DNA of 20,846 nucleotides from NCBI GenBank assembly GCA_030641105.1, contig DAOWHZ010000029.1:1-20846 (forward strand). Direction: 5' to 3'. This document shows positions 7,269-13,638 of this stretch, one piece after another. A program made the position numbers and the translations under genes. The notes below the pieces were generated by a model. That model searched no databases, had not been told where the DNA came from, and worked only from the letters and a program-made list of their open reading frames with translations. The DNA comes from a bacterium (GTDB taxonomy: Bacteria > Patescibacteria > ABY1 > BM507 > VMTK01). Position 1 is the first letter of the stretch, and the number at the start of each line of letters is the position of its first letter.

Positions 7269-8140
7269 TTAACTTTCCCAATCATCTCCTCCAACTCCTC
7301 ATCGCTAAAAAAATCAATAATAATCTGGCCGCCTTTGCCTTTGCGCCTGATTTCCACTTTGGTGCTGAAAAATTCCCGCAAAGCGAATTCTTTGTCTTTG
7401 TCCGCGTAATTAATTTTAATCCTGGCCGCTTTAGTTCCGCCAATTCTTCTTATTTCTTTAATAACATCTTCAATGGATAAATGATTGCGTATAATTTTTT
7501 TAAATAAAACAATTTGTTTGGCCTCTGAATCCAGGCCGGCTAAAATTTTAGCATGGCCCTCGCTAATTCTTCTATCCATCAAAGCCAGCCGTATTTCTTC
7601 AGGTAAATTTAAAACCCGCAGAGTATTAGTCACTGATGATCGCGCCTTGCCCACTCGCTTAGCCATTTCTTCCTGGCTTAAATTAAATTCATCAATTAAT
7701 TTGCGATAAGCCAAAGCTAACTCAACCGGATTTAAATCAGTGCGCTGGATATTTTCAATTAAAGCCAGTTCTAATTTTTCCTGCTCCTCCGCATCACGCA
7801 CAATTACCGGCACTTTTTCCAAGCCGATTATCTGCGCTGCCCGCAAGCGCCGTTCACCGGCAATTAATTCATATTGATCATTTTTTTGAGTAACTATCAA
7901 AGGCTGAATAATACCGTATTGCTTAATTGACTCAACCAACTCTGCCAAAGACTCGCGGGAAAAATCTTTACGCGGCTGCATAGGATTGCTTCTAATCTGA
8001 TCGGGTAAAACCTGCAAAATTTTATTTTTGTCAACTTCACTGACAACACCAACCACGGCCTCGCCTTTAGTCGTTGTTGTTACTTTATTTACTTTTTGAG
8101 GGATTAAAGAACTTAATCCCCTACCTAATCCATTAGACAT
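7265..8140 (-). CDS. parB: ParB/Spo0J-family chromosome partition protein
   Basis: 291 residues. ParB binds parS sites, slides as a CTP-dependent clamp and works with ParA in segregating the origin region. The short N-terminal ParA-interaction box NGLGRGLSSLIP is at 3-14. The CTP-binding/hydrolysis motifs GERRLRAA (95-102) and ENIQRTDLNPVE (129-140) are intact. A helix-turn-helix follows at about 154-176 (LSQEEMAKRVGKARSSVTN), and the C-terminal dimer region ends in EELEEMIGKVK. The ATG at 8140 lies just 7 nt after a TATACT box, so the mRNA may be leaderless; no SD is present. parA lies upstream in the same orientation, but a MITE copy fills the gap, so the two genes need not share a transcript. 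I saw no parS-like palindrome in the window. Confidence 0.96.
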   Translation of the reverse strand: MSNGLGRGLSSLIPQKVNKVTTTTKGEAVVGVVSEVDKNKILQVLPDQIRSNPMQPRKDFSRESLAELVESIKQYGIIQPLIVTQKNDQYELIAGERRLRAAQIIGLEKVPVIVRDAEEQEKLELALIENIQRTDLNPVELALAYRKLIDEFNLSQEEMAKRVGKARSSVTNTLRVLNLPEEIRLALMDRRISEGHAKILAGLDSEAKQIVLFKKIIRNHLSIEDVIKEIRRIGGTKAARIKINYADKDKEFALREFFSTKVEIRRKGKGGQIIIDFFSDEELEEMIGKVK

Positions 8141-8147
8141 ACTTTTT

Positions 8148-8176
8148 AGTATAAAATTAAATTAATAAATACTTAA
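8148..8176 (-). promoter_or_regulatory. Candidate parB promoter giving a leaderless mRNA
   Basis: TATACT (8148-8153) on the minus strand is 7 nt from the ATG at 8140. A weak -35, TTAAGT (8171-8176, spacer 17), runs into the terminal repeat of the neighbouring MITE. Confidence 0.5.
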
Positions 8177-8363
8177 TTTCTTTGAATTACGAAACGCTTT
8201 TTTTGTCATTCCGAGCCCGCAGGCGAGGAATCCCTTAACCGTGCATAGCGCAACAACCAAATTTAAGGGATTTCTCTCTCCGCGGAGTTTATCCCGCACG
8301 ATGATGCGGGGCTCCGTTCGAAATGACAAAATTGAGGACTATTTCGTAATTCACAGTAATTTA
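8173..8363. mobile_element. MITE-like element, copy 2 (191 bp)
   Basis: Same order of segments as copy 1 at 6545-6734, about 90% alike by eye, same orientation. The terminal repeats (8173-8195, 8341-8363) have diverged from copy 1. At one position both ends changed together (GGATTACG/CGTAATCC became GAATTACG/CGTAATTC), keeping the pairing. It separates parA from parB. No ORF. Confidence 0.85.
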
Positions 8364-8377
8364 GAAATTTTAATGAT

Positions 8378-9145
8378 TTATCTATTCCTCAAATCAATCA
8401 CCTCTCTCGCCAACCTCCCATACGCTTTCCCGCCTTTTGACTTTGGATCATAATGCAAAATTGAACGGCCAAAACTTGGCGCTTCAGCCAGCTTAACACT
8501 GCGGGGAATAATGCTGCGAAAAATACGATTAGGAAAGTATTGATATAATTCATTCATTACCGAGCCGGATAATCTATTGCGCCGGTCATACATGGTAATC
8601 ACCGCGCCCATAATGCCTAATTCCGGCTTTAAATTATGCTGAACCAAGCCAATTGTTTCTAATAATTGCCCTAAACCCTCCAGAGCATAATATTCGCTTT
8701 GAATCGGAATTAAAATTTCATCAGCCGCTACCAAGCTATTAATCGTTAAAAGGCCCAAAGAAGGCGGGCCGTCAACAATTATATAGTCATATTCATTTTT
8801 TATCCCCTGTAAAATTTCAGCTAATTTGAATTCCCTGTTTTCTGTATTGACTAATTCAATACCGGCGCCAGCCAAAGATAAAGTTGCCGGAGCTACCTGA
8901 AAACCATCTTGCAAGGTATGTTTAATTACTTCATAAATTGATTTCTGCCCTGACAGTACTTCATATATGCCATGTTCCAGGCTTTTATGGTCTATGCCAA
9001 TTCCAGAAGTCGCGTTTGCCTGCGGATCAATATCCACCAGTAAAACTTGTTTGCCCAGAAATGCTAAATAAACCCCTAGATTAACTGCTGTAGTGGTTTT
9101 GCCTACTCCGCCTTTTTGGTTGACAATAGCGATGATTTTACCCAT
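8378..9145 (-). CDS. parA: ParA/Soj-family partition ATPase
   Basis: 255 residues. A MinD/ParA-type ATPase that binds DNA as an ATP dimer and moves ParB-parS complexes. The deviant Walker A, KGGVGKTTT, is at 11-19, DIDPQANAT at 38-46, and Walker B, IIVDGPPSLGLL, at about 122-133. The length is typical of chromosomal Soj. The ATG at 9145 (MGKIIAIVNQ) was chosen because the family begins right at this strand; a TTG five codons earlier is possible but unsupported. There is no SD. A strong promoter at 9307-9335 gives a leader of about 155 nt that contains an inverted repeat of 7-bp words. Confidence 0.96.
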   Translation of the reverse strand: MGKIIAIVNQKGGVGKTTTAVNLGVYLAFLGKQVLLVDIDPQANATSGIGIDHKSLEHGIYEVLSGQKSIYEVIKHTLQDGFQVAPATLSLAGAGIELVNTENREFKLAEILQGIKNEYDYIIVDGPPSLGLLTINSLVAADEILIPIQSEYYALEGLGQLLETIGLVQHNLKPELGIMGAVITMYDRRNRLSGSVMNELYQYFPNRIFRSIIPRSVKLAEAPSFGRSILHYDPKSKGGKAYGRLAREVIDLRNR

Positions 9146-9187
9146 ATAAAATAAAGACAACTAGTAAATAGACAATTACATAATTTT

Positions 9188-9282
9188 AGATTTAAGATTT
9201 AAGATTTCAGATTGATAATTTTAGATAATTTAACCTTTAACAATAATAAATCTTAAATCTGCAATCTTAAATCTTAAATTTC
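9188..9282. repeat. Inverted array of 7-bp words in the parA leader
   Basis: The left arm has four contiguous 7-mers (AGATTTA, AGATTTA, AGATTTC, AGATTGA; 9188-9215). The right arm has five (AAATCTT, AAATCTG, CAATCTT, AAATCTT, AAATTTC; 9248-9282), which are the reverse complement. The arms can pair in several registers. It lies between the parA promoter and the parA start. Confidence 0.8.
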
Positions 9283-9306
9283 TATTTGTCTAGTTATCTT
9301 AATTAT

Positions 9307-9335
9307 ATTATACTCTAAAAATCAAATTTTGACAA
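9307..9335 (-). promoter_or_regulatory. parA promoter
   Basis: TTGTCA (9330-9335), 17 nt, TATAAT (9307-9312) on the minus strand. Its -35 box overlaps five of six bases of the tRNA-Leu -35 box on the other strand. Confidence 0.75.
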
Positions 9336-9357
9336 TTCCCGCATCTTGCATTATACT
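9329..9357 (+). promoter_or_regulatory. tRNA-Leu promoter
   Basis: TTGACA (9329-9334), 17 nt, TATACT (9352-9357). Transcription would start about 10 nt before the mature tRNA. Confidence 0.8.
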
Positions 9358-9374
9358 AAAATCAGCTTATATTC

Positions 9375-9458
9375 GCCCAGGTGGTGAAACTGGTAGACAC
9401 GCGGGACTCAAAATCCCGTTCTGGCAACAGAGTGAGGGTTCAACTCCCTCCCTGGGCA
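9375..9458 (+). tRNA. tRNA-Leu (anticodon CAA)
   Basis: The acceptor stem GCCCAGG/CCTGGGC (9375-9381 with 9451-9457) is perfectly paired. The D-loop contains GGTAGAC. The anticodon stem CGGGA/TCCCG encloses the loop CTCAAAA, with anticodon CAA for UUG. The variable arm is long, as in class II tRNAs. The T-arm AGGGTTCAACTCCCT is canonical. The discriminator base is A and the CCA end is not encoded, so it must be added by a nucleotidyltransferase. Confidence 0.97.
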
Positions 9459-9487
9459 CTGGCAAAAAATTTGCATGCTTATATAAA

Positions 9488-9516
9488 ACAAAAATTCCAA
9501 TGAATTTTTGTTTTTT
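9488..9516 (+). terminator. Terminator of the tRNA-Leu gene
   Basis: A perfect 10-bp stem ACAAAAATTC/GAATTTTTGT with a 4-nt loop CAAT, followed by TTTTT. Confidence 0.8.
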
Positions 9517-9537
9517 GTTAAAAAAATTAAACGACTA

Positions 9538-9566
9538 TTGACTTTTGCAACACAATTTGCTAAGCT
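9538..9566 (+). promoter_or_regulatory. Promoter of the 88-aa gene
   Basis: TTGACT (9538-9543), 17 nt, TAAGCT (9561-9566). The leader then holds a 6-bp hairpin, GTGCGA-TGT-TCGCAC (9606-9620), followed by ATTTTT, which could act as a weak attenuator. Confidence 0.5.
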
Positions 9567-9648
9567 GATTTGAAGTTTGGAAGTGGCAATTTTTGGTGGA
9601 AACAGGTGCGATGTTCGCACATTTTTAAAAAGGAGGGGGTGATAATAA

Positions 9649-9915
9649 ATGAAAGTAGGGGATTTATTTGAAGGAAATTGTTTTATTTTGTTGCGGGATT
9701 TAAAGCCCGACTTAGAAAGTATTCCAACTTATGGTATATGGATTAAGGATGGCAAAAAAGTTGTAAATAGAATAGGTTTAGATTATGATGAGAACACTAT
9801 TTTCACAACAAAAAGTATTGGTTATTTGGGTGGGAAGATGTTTCCTAATAACGAAAGCGTTATAATTATTGGGGAATCCCCTCATTCTCACGATCTGGAA
9901 TCAGAGTTGGAATAA
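9649..9915 (+). CDS. Small protein of unknown function (88 aa)
   Basis: I do not recognise this family. The protein starts MKVGDLFEGNCFILLRDL and continues with alternating hydrophobic strands (TYGIWIKDGKKVVNRIGLDY, SVIIIGESP) that suggest a small beta-rich domain. The acidic tail ends HDLESELE. There is one Cys and no signal peptide or membrane helix. The start is secure: the SD AAGGAGGGGGTGAT, almost the full anti-SD complement with two extra G, lies a few bases before the ATG. Promoter, leader hairpin and a strong terminator make it an independent unit between the tRNA and the purine genes. Confidence 0.8.
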   Translation: MKVGDLFEGNCFILLRDLKPDLESIPTYGIWIKDGKKVVNRIGLDYDENTIFTTKSIGYLGGKMFPNNESVIIIGESPHSHDLESELE

Positions 9916-9919
9916 TCCT

Positions 9920-9968
9920 GAGCCCACAATTTGACTAAATTACTTAGCCAAATTGTGGGCTCTTTTAT
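9920..9968 (+). terminator. Strong terminator of the 88-aa gene
   Basis: A 14-bp perfect stem GAGCCCACAATTTG/CAAATTGTGGGCTC (9920-9933 with 9949-9962), then TTTTATTTTT. Confidence 0.92.
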
Positions 9969-9969
9969 T

Positions 9970-10211
9970 TTTCAAAGAAACAAAAGAATTTGCCGCCAAA
10001 ACAGTAAATTTTTTCTGTCAATTTTTTCTTGAAAAATTTACTGGAATGAGCTATGATTAACTCATAGAAAAACTTGAAATTGTCAAAAATTGCGGCAAAG
10101 CCGCTTAAATTTTTAAGGGCTTGCCGTCGCCACCACAGGTGGTGAAATGCGTTTGCGCTATTTTCAGAATAGAGCGCATAAAAAGGATTATGCCACCGCA
10201 TAATCCTTTTT
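9970..10211. repeat. Highly structured non-coding stretch, probably a repeat element
   Basis: A run of hairpins: CAGTAAATTTTT/AAAAATTTACTG (about 9999-10042), TGAG/CTCA around 10047, GCGGC-AAA-GCCGC (10094-10106), CCACC/GGTGG (about 10130-10144), GCGCTATT/AATAGaGCGC (about 10155-10177), and finally AAAAAGGATTATGC/GCATAATCCTTTTT (10180-10211). The last resembles a bidirectional terminator. A minus-strand reading frame of 78 codons spans it but reads like translated repeat DNA. No gene is called in 9963-10476; the rest up to 10350 shows nothing clear. Confidence 0.5.
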
Positions 10212-10356
10212 AATTCTACTGCCGCTAAAAGTCGCCTCAGCGCTATCTGGATTAAATTCTAAAATTTCTTAAAAAGAAAATACTAATTCCAAGATTTGCA
10301 GCAAAACTGGGAATTATGCTCCTTATACTCCTTTGCTAAAAAATTCCGTATAACAC

Positions 10357-10385
10357 TTGACTTTTTTGTAAAGTTAGGTTAATAT
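10357..10385 (+). promoter_or_regulatory. Promoter of the purine gene cluster
   Basis: TTGACT (10357-10362), 17 nt, TAATAT (10380-10385). It predicts a leader of about 85 nt before the 50-aa ORF. Confidence 0.7.
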
Positions 10386-10397
10386 TATTAAAACAAC

Positions 10398-10435
10398 AAA
10401 GGGGGGACCAAACGTAAAGTTTGGTTTTTGGCCTT
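10398..10435 (+). promoter_or_regulatory. Leader hairpin of the purine cluster, possible attenuator
   Basis: ACCAAAC-GTAAA-GTTTGGT (10407-10425) is followed directly by a T-run. AAAGG (10398-10402) and CCTTT (10432-10436) can extend the stem across an internal loop with G on one side and T/G on the other. It begins only a few bases after the predicted transcription start. It matches no riboswitch class I know. Confidence 0.4.
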
Positions 10436-10476
10436 TGACAATTTCATTATATTTTCAGAAAGGGGGAAAATACAAA

Positions 10477-10629
10477 ATGGCAAAAAATGAAACGCAGATA
10501 AAAAATAGAGTGCATCGACGTATTGTGAAAAAAAGCGAAAAGAGAGAAAATAGAAAGAAGAAAAAAGAGAAAATAGAAAAAAGAAAAAGAATAAATAGAC
10601 AAAGGAAAAGGAGGGATGGTTATGATTAA
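10477..10629 (+). CDS. Very basic 50-residue ORF overlapping the purB start
   Basis: MAKNETQIKNRVHRRIVKKS, then almost only Lys, Arg and Glu, ending RQRKRRDGYD. More than half of the residues are Lys or Arg. The ATG at 10477 has AAAGGGGG about 11 nt upstream. The frame ends at TAA 10627-10629, overlapping the purB ATG (10622) by 8 nt, and the purB SD lies inside it, so translation could be coupled. It may be a real nucleic-acid-binding leader peptide or simply a purine-rich open frame. No family recognised. Confidence 0.5.
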   Translation: MAKNETQIKNRVHRRIVKKSEKRENRKKKKEKIEKRKRINRQRKRRDGYD

Positions 10630-12106
10630 AAGGTATAGAAATAAAAAAATTGCTGAAATTTGGTCGGACAATAATACGCTTGAACTTTGGCAAAAAACTG
10701 AACTGGCGGTGCTTGAAGCAAAGGCAAAATTAGGAATTATCACTATAAATGTTTTTACGGAAATTAATAACATCTTAACAAAAACAAAAATAGATATACC
10801 CTGGTGGGAAAAAAGAGATGAAGAAATCCATCATGACCTTAATGCATTTATTGATGAACGTATACAACACTTATCTCCTGATTTACAAGCTGAGTTTCAT
10901 GAAAAAATTACCTCTTTTGATACTGAGGAATCTGCGTTTGTTCGTAAGTTGATAAATTCAGCCAACTTAGTTTTGCAAGATTGTGTAATATTAACTGAAA
11001 CTCTAAAAAAAATGGCTACAACCTACAGATATACAATAATGTGCAGCCGAACTCATGGACAGCAAGCCGAATTGCAAACTTTTGGAAAACGTTGCTTGTG
11101 TTGGCATCAGGACTTAATAAAATGTCAGGATAATCTCTTGCAAGCTGTAAAAAATTTGATATACTCAAAATTATCAGGCGCTTCTGGTAATTATGGCAGT
11201 ATAGATCCTAATGTTGAAAAAGAATCCTTAAATCTCTTAGGGTTTAAGCCTTATTACGGCGCTACCCAGATATTGCCTAGATTGCTTTTTGCTCATCTTG
11301 CCGAAGCGTTATGCCAAACAGTGCTTTGCCTTGATAAAATCGCTTTAGATATTCGATTGGGAGCGAGAAGCGGCTTGCCAATTTATCATGAGCCATTTAA
11401 GAAAAAACAAAAAGGTTCATCAGCCATGCCTCACAAGAAAAACACAATTCGCACCGAACAAATTGAAGGTATGGCAAGAATGGCTAAAGGGTATCTTATT
11501 ATGATTATGGATAATATAAAAACATGGGAAGAAAGAGCCATTGAGCAATCCTGCGTAGAAAGAGTGGCTTGGCCAGATTTGTTTCATGTAACAATACGCT
11601 CTCTTAAAGTTATGAATCAAGTTTTGAACGGCTTAACGGTCTACTCTGATAATATGTTGCTGGAAGTTGTTAATACAAGAGGTTGCTATGCCTCAAGTGA
11701 AGCCAAAGAAATTATTAGAAAATTAGGAGTAAAGCATGGCCTTAAGGGTGATGAAGGGTACAGAATAATTCAGTTAGCCGCTTTTAATGCTTTTGAGCCA
11801 GATGAGGCGCAAAAAAAACTGCGGCAAAACCCACCAATATCGCTATCCGAAGCCAATGAATTACTTGCTAATTATAGCACGGAAGAATGTGTTGCCCATA
11901 CTTCAATCCAGCATATTATTCAATTTGGCTTATTGAAATATACTGATGAACTTGACATTTCTCAAGGAGATGTTTCAAGATGGAATAAAATTCTGAAAAA
12001 AATATTTTCTGTTGCGGAAAATACAGCGCGTTGGAATCAAATATTCCGCCCGATATATCTTTTAAGAAACGAGGAAAAACTTTACCAAGAAATTCTTGGG
12101 GAATAA
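10622..12106 (+). CDS. purB: Adenylosuccinate lyase
   Basis: 494 residues. It cleaves SAICAR to AICAR plus fumarate, and adenylosuccinate to AMP plus fumarate. It is a fumarase/aspartase superfamily member with the three conserved blocks: EEIHHDLNAFIDE (67-79), SRTHGQQAELQTFGKR (142-157, His145) and the signature GSSAMPHKKNTIRTEQ (265-280) with the catalytic Ser loop. Family relatives are usually 430-480 residues. The ATG at 10622 was chosen over 10616 because AGGAGG (10609-10614) is 7 nt from the former and only 1 nt from the latter. It is the first main gene of a purB-purE-purC operon; purE starts 24 nt downstream. Confidence 0.95.
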   Translation: MIKRYRNKKIAEIWSDNNTLELWQKTELAVLEAKAKLGIITINVFTEINNILTKTKIDIPWWEKRDEEIHHDLNAFIDERIQHLSPDLQAEFHEKITSFDTEESAFVRKLINSANLVLQDCVILTETLKKMATTYRYTIMCSRTHGQQAELQTFGKRCLCWHQDLIKCQDNLLQAVKNLIYSKLSGASGNYGSIDPNVEKESLNLLGFKPYYGATQILPRLLFAHLAEALCQTVLCLDKIALDIRLGARSGLPIYHEPFKKKQKGSSAMPHKKNTIRTEQIEGMARMAKGYLIMIMDNIKTWEERAIEQSCVERVAWPDLFHVTIRSLKVMNQVLNGLTVYSDNMLLEVVNTRGCYASSEAKEIIRKLGVKHGLKGDEGYRIIQLAAFNAFEPDEAQKKLRQNPPISLSEANELLANYSTEECVAHTSIQHIIQFGLLKYTDELDISQGDVSRWNKILKKIFSVAENTARWNQIFRPIYLLRNEEKLYQEILGE

Positions 12107-12130
12107 AATAACCTGAAAGGAGGACAAAAC

Positions 12131-12667
12131 ATGAAAACAGATGTTCGTTTAATTTTAGGCAGTAAAACAGATGGAGAAAAAGCTAATATTGTACTGGGGG
12201 TTTGGAAAAAACTAAATGTTAAATGCCAAGTCTCAATAGCTTCGTGCCATTGGCATACTGGCAAGGGCTTTGAAGCTTTTATTGCAGAAATTCCGGAAAA
12301 CTATATTGCTTATCTCGGCGGCATGGAATTTTCCGCACCAGGTTTGGCGTCAGGATTATACAGAAATTTTAACTTGTCAGGAAAAATTGTAATTTCCATG
12401 CCAACAGACAAGGCTGCGCGCAGCGCCACTGAAAACCTTCCTATGGGAACGCCGCTACTGACATGCGGGCTGAACGAAATAAGTTTAAAGCATGGTTTAA
12501 CTAATGGAGCGTTAGCAATTGCGCATTTAATCGCTATTAATAATTTGGGAGTTAAAATTATGCTTGGAGAATGGTATAAAGAAAAAGCAAAAGACAAAAA
12601 ACTAATACCAGAGGTAACCCTGTCTGATGGTTTAATTCCAGAAAAAATCAAAGAAAAGGAGGTATAG
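12131..12667 (+). CDS. purE: PurE-like AIR carboxylase / N5-CAIR mutase, divergent
   Basis: 178 residues. PurE makes CAIR, the substrate of PurC. Family features: the N-terminal strand with LGSKTDGEKA (9-18; usual form GSxSDW), SCHWHTG (38-44) at the place of the usual SAHRTP, GGMEFSAPGLASG (63-75) for the usual GGAAHLPGM, and GTPL plus NGALAIAHL near the C-terminal half. The His in SCH is kept, but Trp of SDW, Arg of SAHR and His of AAHLPG are not. Fold and position between purB and purC support the name; whether it acts on AIR/CO2 or on N5-CAIR, or has shifted function, is open. Residues ~150-178 are a lysine-rich extension. The SD AGGAGG is at 12118-12123. No purK is seen nearby. Confidence 0.8.
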   Translation: MKTDVRLILGSKTDGEKANIVLGVWKKLNVKCQVSIASCHWHTGKGFEAFIAEIPENYIAYLGGMEFSAPGLASGLYRNFNLSGKIVISMPTDKAARSATENLPMGTPLLTCGLNEISLKHGLTNGALAIAHLIAINNLGVKIMLGEWYKEKAKDKKLIPEVTLSDGLIPEKIKEKEV

Positions 12668-12670
12668 AAA

Positions 12671-13564
12671 ATGGGAGCGGAAGCAATAAAAGAAACGAAT
12701 TTTACAGGATTAGGCAAGCCAAAGCGGGGAAAGGTAAGGGATATTTACGATTTTGGTAGCAGCTTATTGATGGTAGCTACTGATAGAATATCCGCTTTTG
12801 ACATTGTTCTACCAGACCCTATTCCAGACAAAGGCAAGGTTCTTAACCTTACTTCTCTTTTCTGGTTTGATCTCACAAGGCACATTGTTCAAAATCATAT
12901 AATAGCTCGCAACATTGAAGATTTTCCTAAGGTCTGCGATCCATACGCGGACGAACTGCGCAATCGCAGCGTACTAGTATGGAAAACTAAACCATTACTG
13001 ATTGAATGCGTTGTTAGAGGATATATAACCGGCTCGGGCTGGAAAGACTATCAAGGAACCGGCGCTGTCTGCGGAATTAAGCTCCCTAAAGGCCTTAAAG
13101 AATCGGAAAAATTGCCAAAGCCCATCTTCACCCCGTCAACGAAAGAGGAGGGCGGAAAGCATGACATAAACATAAACTTTAAAGATGCCTGTAATCTTGT
13201 CGGAAAATATACTGCCGAAGAAGTTAAGAGATTAAGCTTGGAAATTTACAATTACGGCTCCGAACTGGCTGAAAAAAACGGCATTATTATCGCTGATACT
13301 AAATTTGAATTCGGCTTGATCAACGGCCATATAATTTTGATTGATGAGGTGCTTACGCCTGATTCTTCAAGATTTTGGCCGCAAAAGGATTACAAGCCGG
13401 GAGGTCCACAAAAAAGCTTTGATAAGCAGTATGTCAGGGATTATCTTGTAAGTATTGGCTGGAATAAAAAACCACAGGCTCCTAAATTGCCGACTGATGT
13501 TATTAAGGCAACGCAAAAAAAATACATCAGCGCCTTAAAGCAGTTAGCCGGAATAACTATCTAA
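12671..13564 (+). CDS. purC: Phosphoribosylaminoimidazole-succinocarboxamide synthase (SAICAR synthetase)
   Basis: 297 residues, the long form of the family. It joins CAIR and aspartate with ATP to give SAICAR, the substrate of PurB. Seen in order: GKVRDIYDFG (20-29, nucleotide-binding loop), ATDRISAFD (36-44), IECVVRGYITGSGW (111-124), ADTKFEFGL (208-216) and DEVLTPDSSRFW (225-236), all hallmark blocks. It starts 3 nt after the purE stop. Its SD, AGGAGG at 12657-12662, lies within the last purE codons, which favours coupled translation. A terminator follows. The three genes form one operon covering three consecutive purine steps. Confidence 0.97.
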   Translation: MGAEAIKETNFTGLGKPKRGKVRDIYDFGSSLLMVATDRISAFDIVLPDPIPDKGKVLNLTSLFWFDLTRHIVQNHIIARNIEDFPKVCDPYADELRNRSVLVWKTKPLLIECVVRGYITGSGWKDYQGTGAVCGIKLPKGLKESEKLPKPIFTPSTKEEGGKHDININFKDACNLVGKYTAEEVKRLSLEIYNYGSELAEKNGIIIADTKFEFGLINGHIILIDEVLTPDSSRFWPQKDYKPGGPQKSFDKQYVRDYLVSIGWNKKPQAPKLPTDVIKATQKKYISALKQLAGITI

Positions 13565-13573
13565 AATAATAAT

Positions 13574-13617
13574 AGAGCGCTAATCCTTATTATATTAAGG
13601 AAAAGCGCTCTTTTTTT
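13574..13617 (+). terminator. Terminator of the purine operon
   Basis: AGAGCGCT/AGCGCTCT (13574-13581 with 13604-13611) with an inner CCTT/AAGG stem, followed by seven T. Confidence 0.9.
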
Positions 13618-13638
13618 GCTTTATTAATTTTTTACTTC

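Noticed and set aside
7064..9374. parS site for ParB
   Set aside because: I looked for a palindrome like TGTTTCACGTGAAACA around parA and parB and found none; the palindromes present do not match.
9965..10201. Minus-strand open frame of 78 codons, rich in Phe, Lys and Trp
   Set aside because: It runs through a chain of hairpins and a terminator, has no SD or promoter, and its composition is that of translated repeat DNA.
10398..10435. Known purine, PRPP or guanine riboswitch
   Set aside because: The leader is too short and lacks the three-way junction and conserved loops of the purine class; only a generic hairpin can be supported.
10388..10773. Minus-strand hydrophobic frames of about 100 codons
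   Set aside because: They are antisense to the AAA/AGA-rich 50-aa ORF and purB start, so the Phe/Ser/Leu richness is an artefact.
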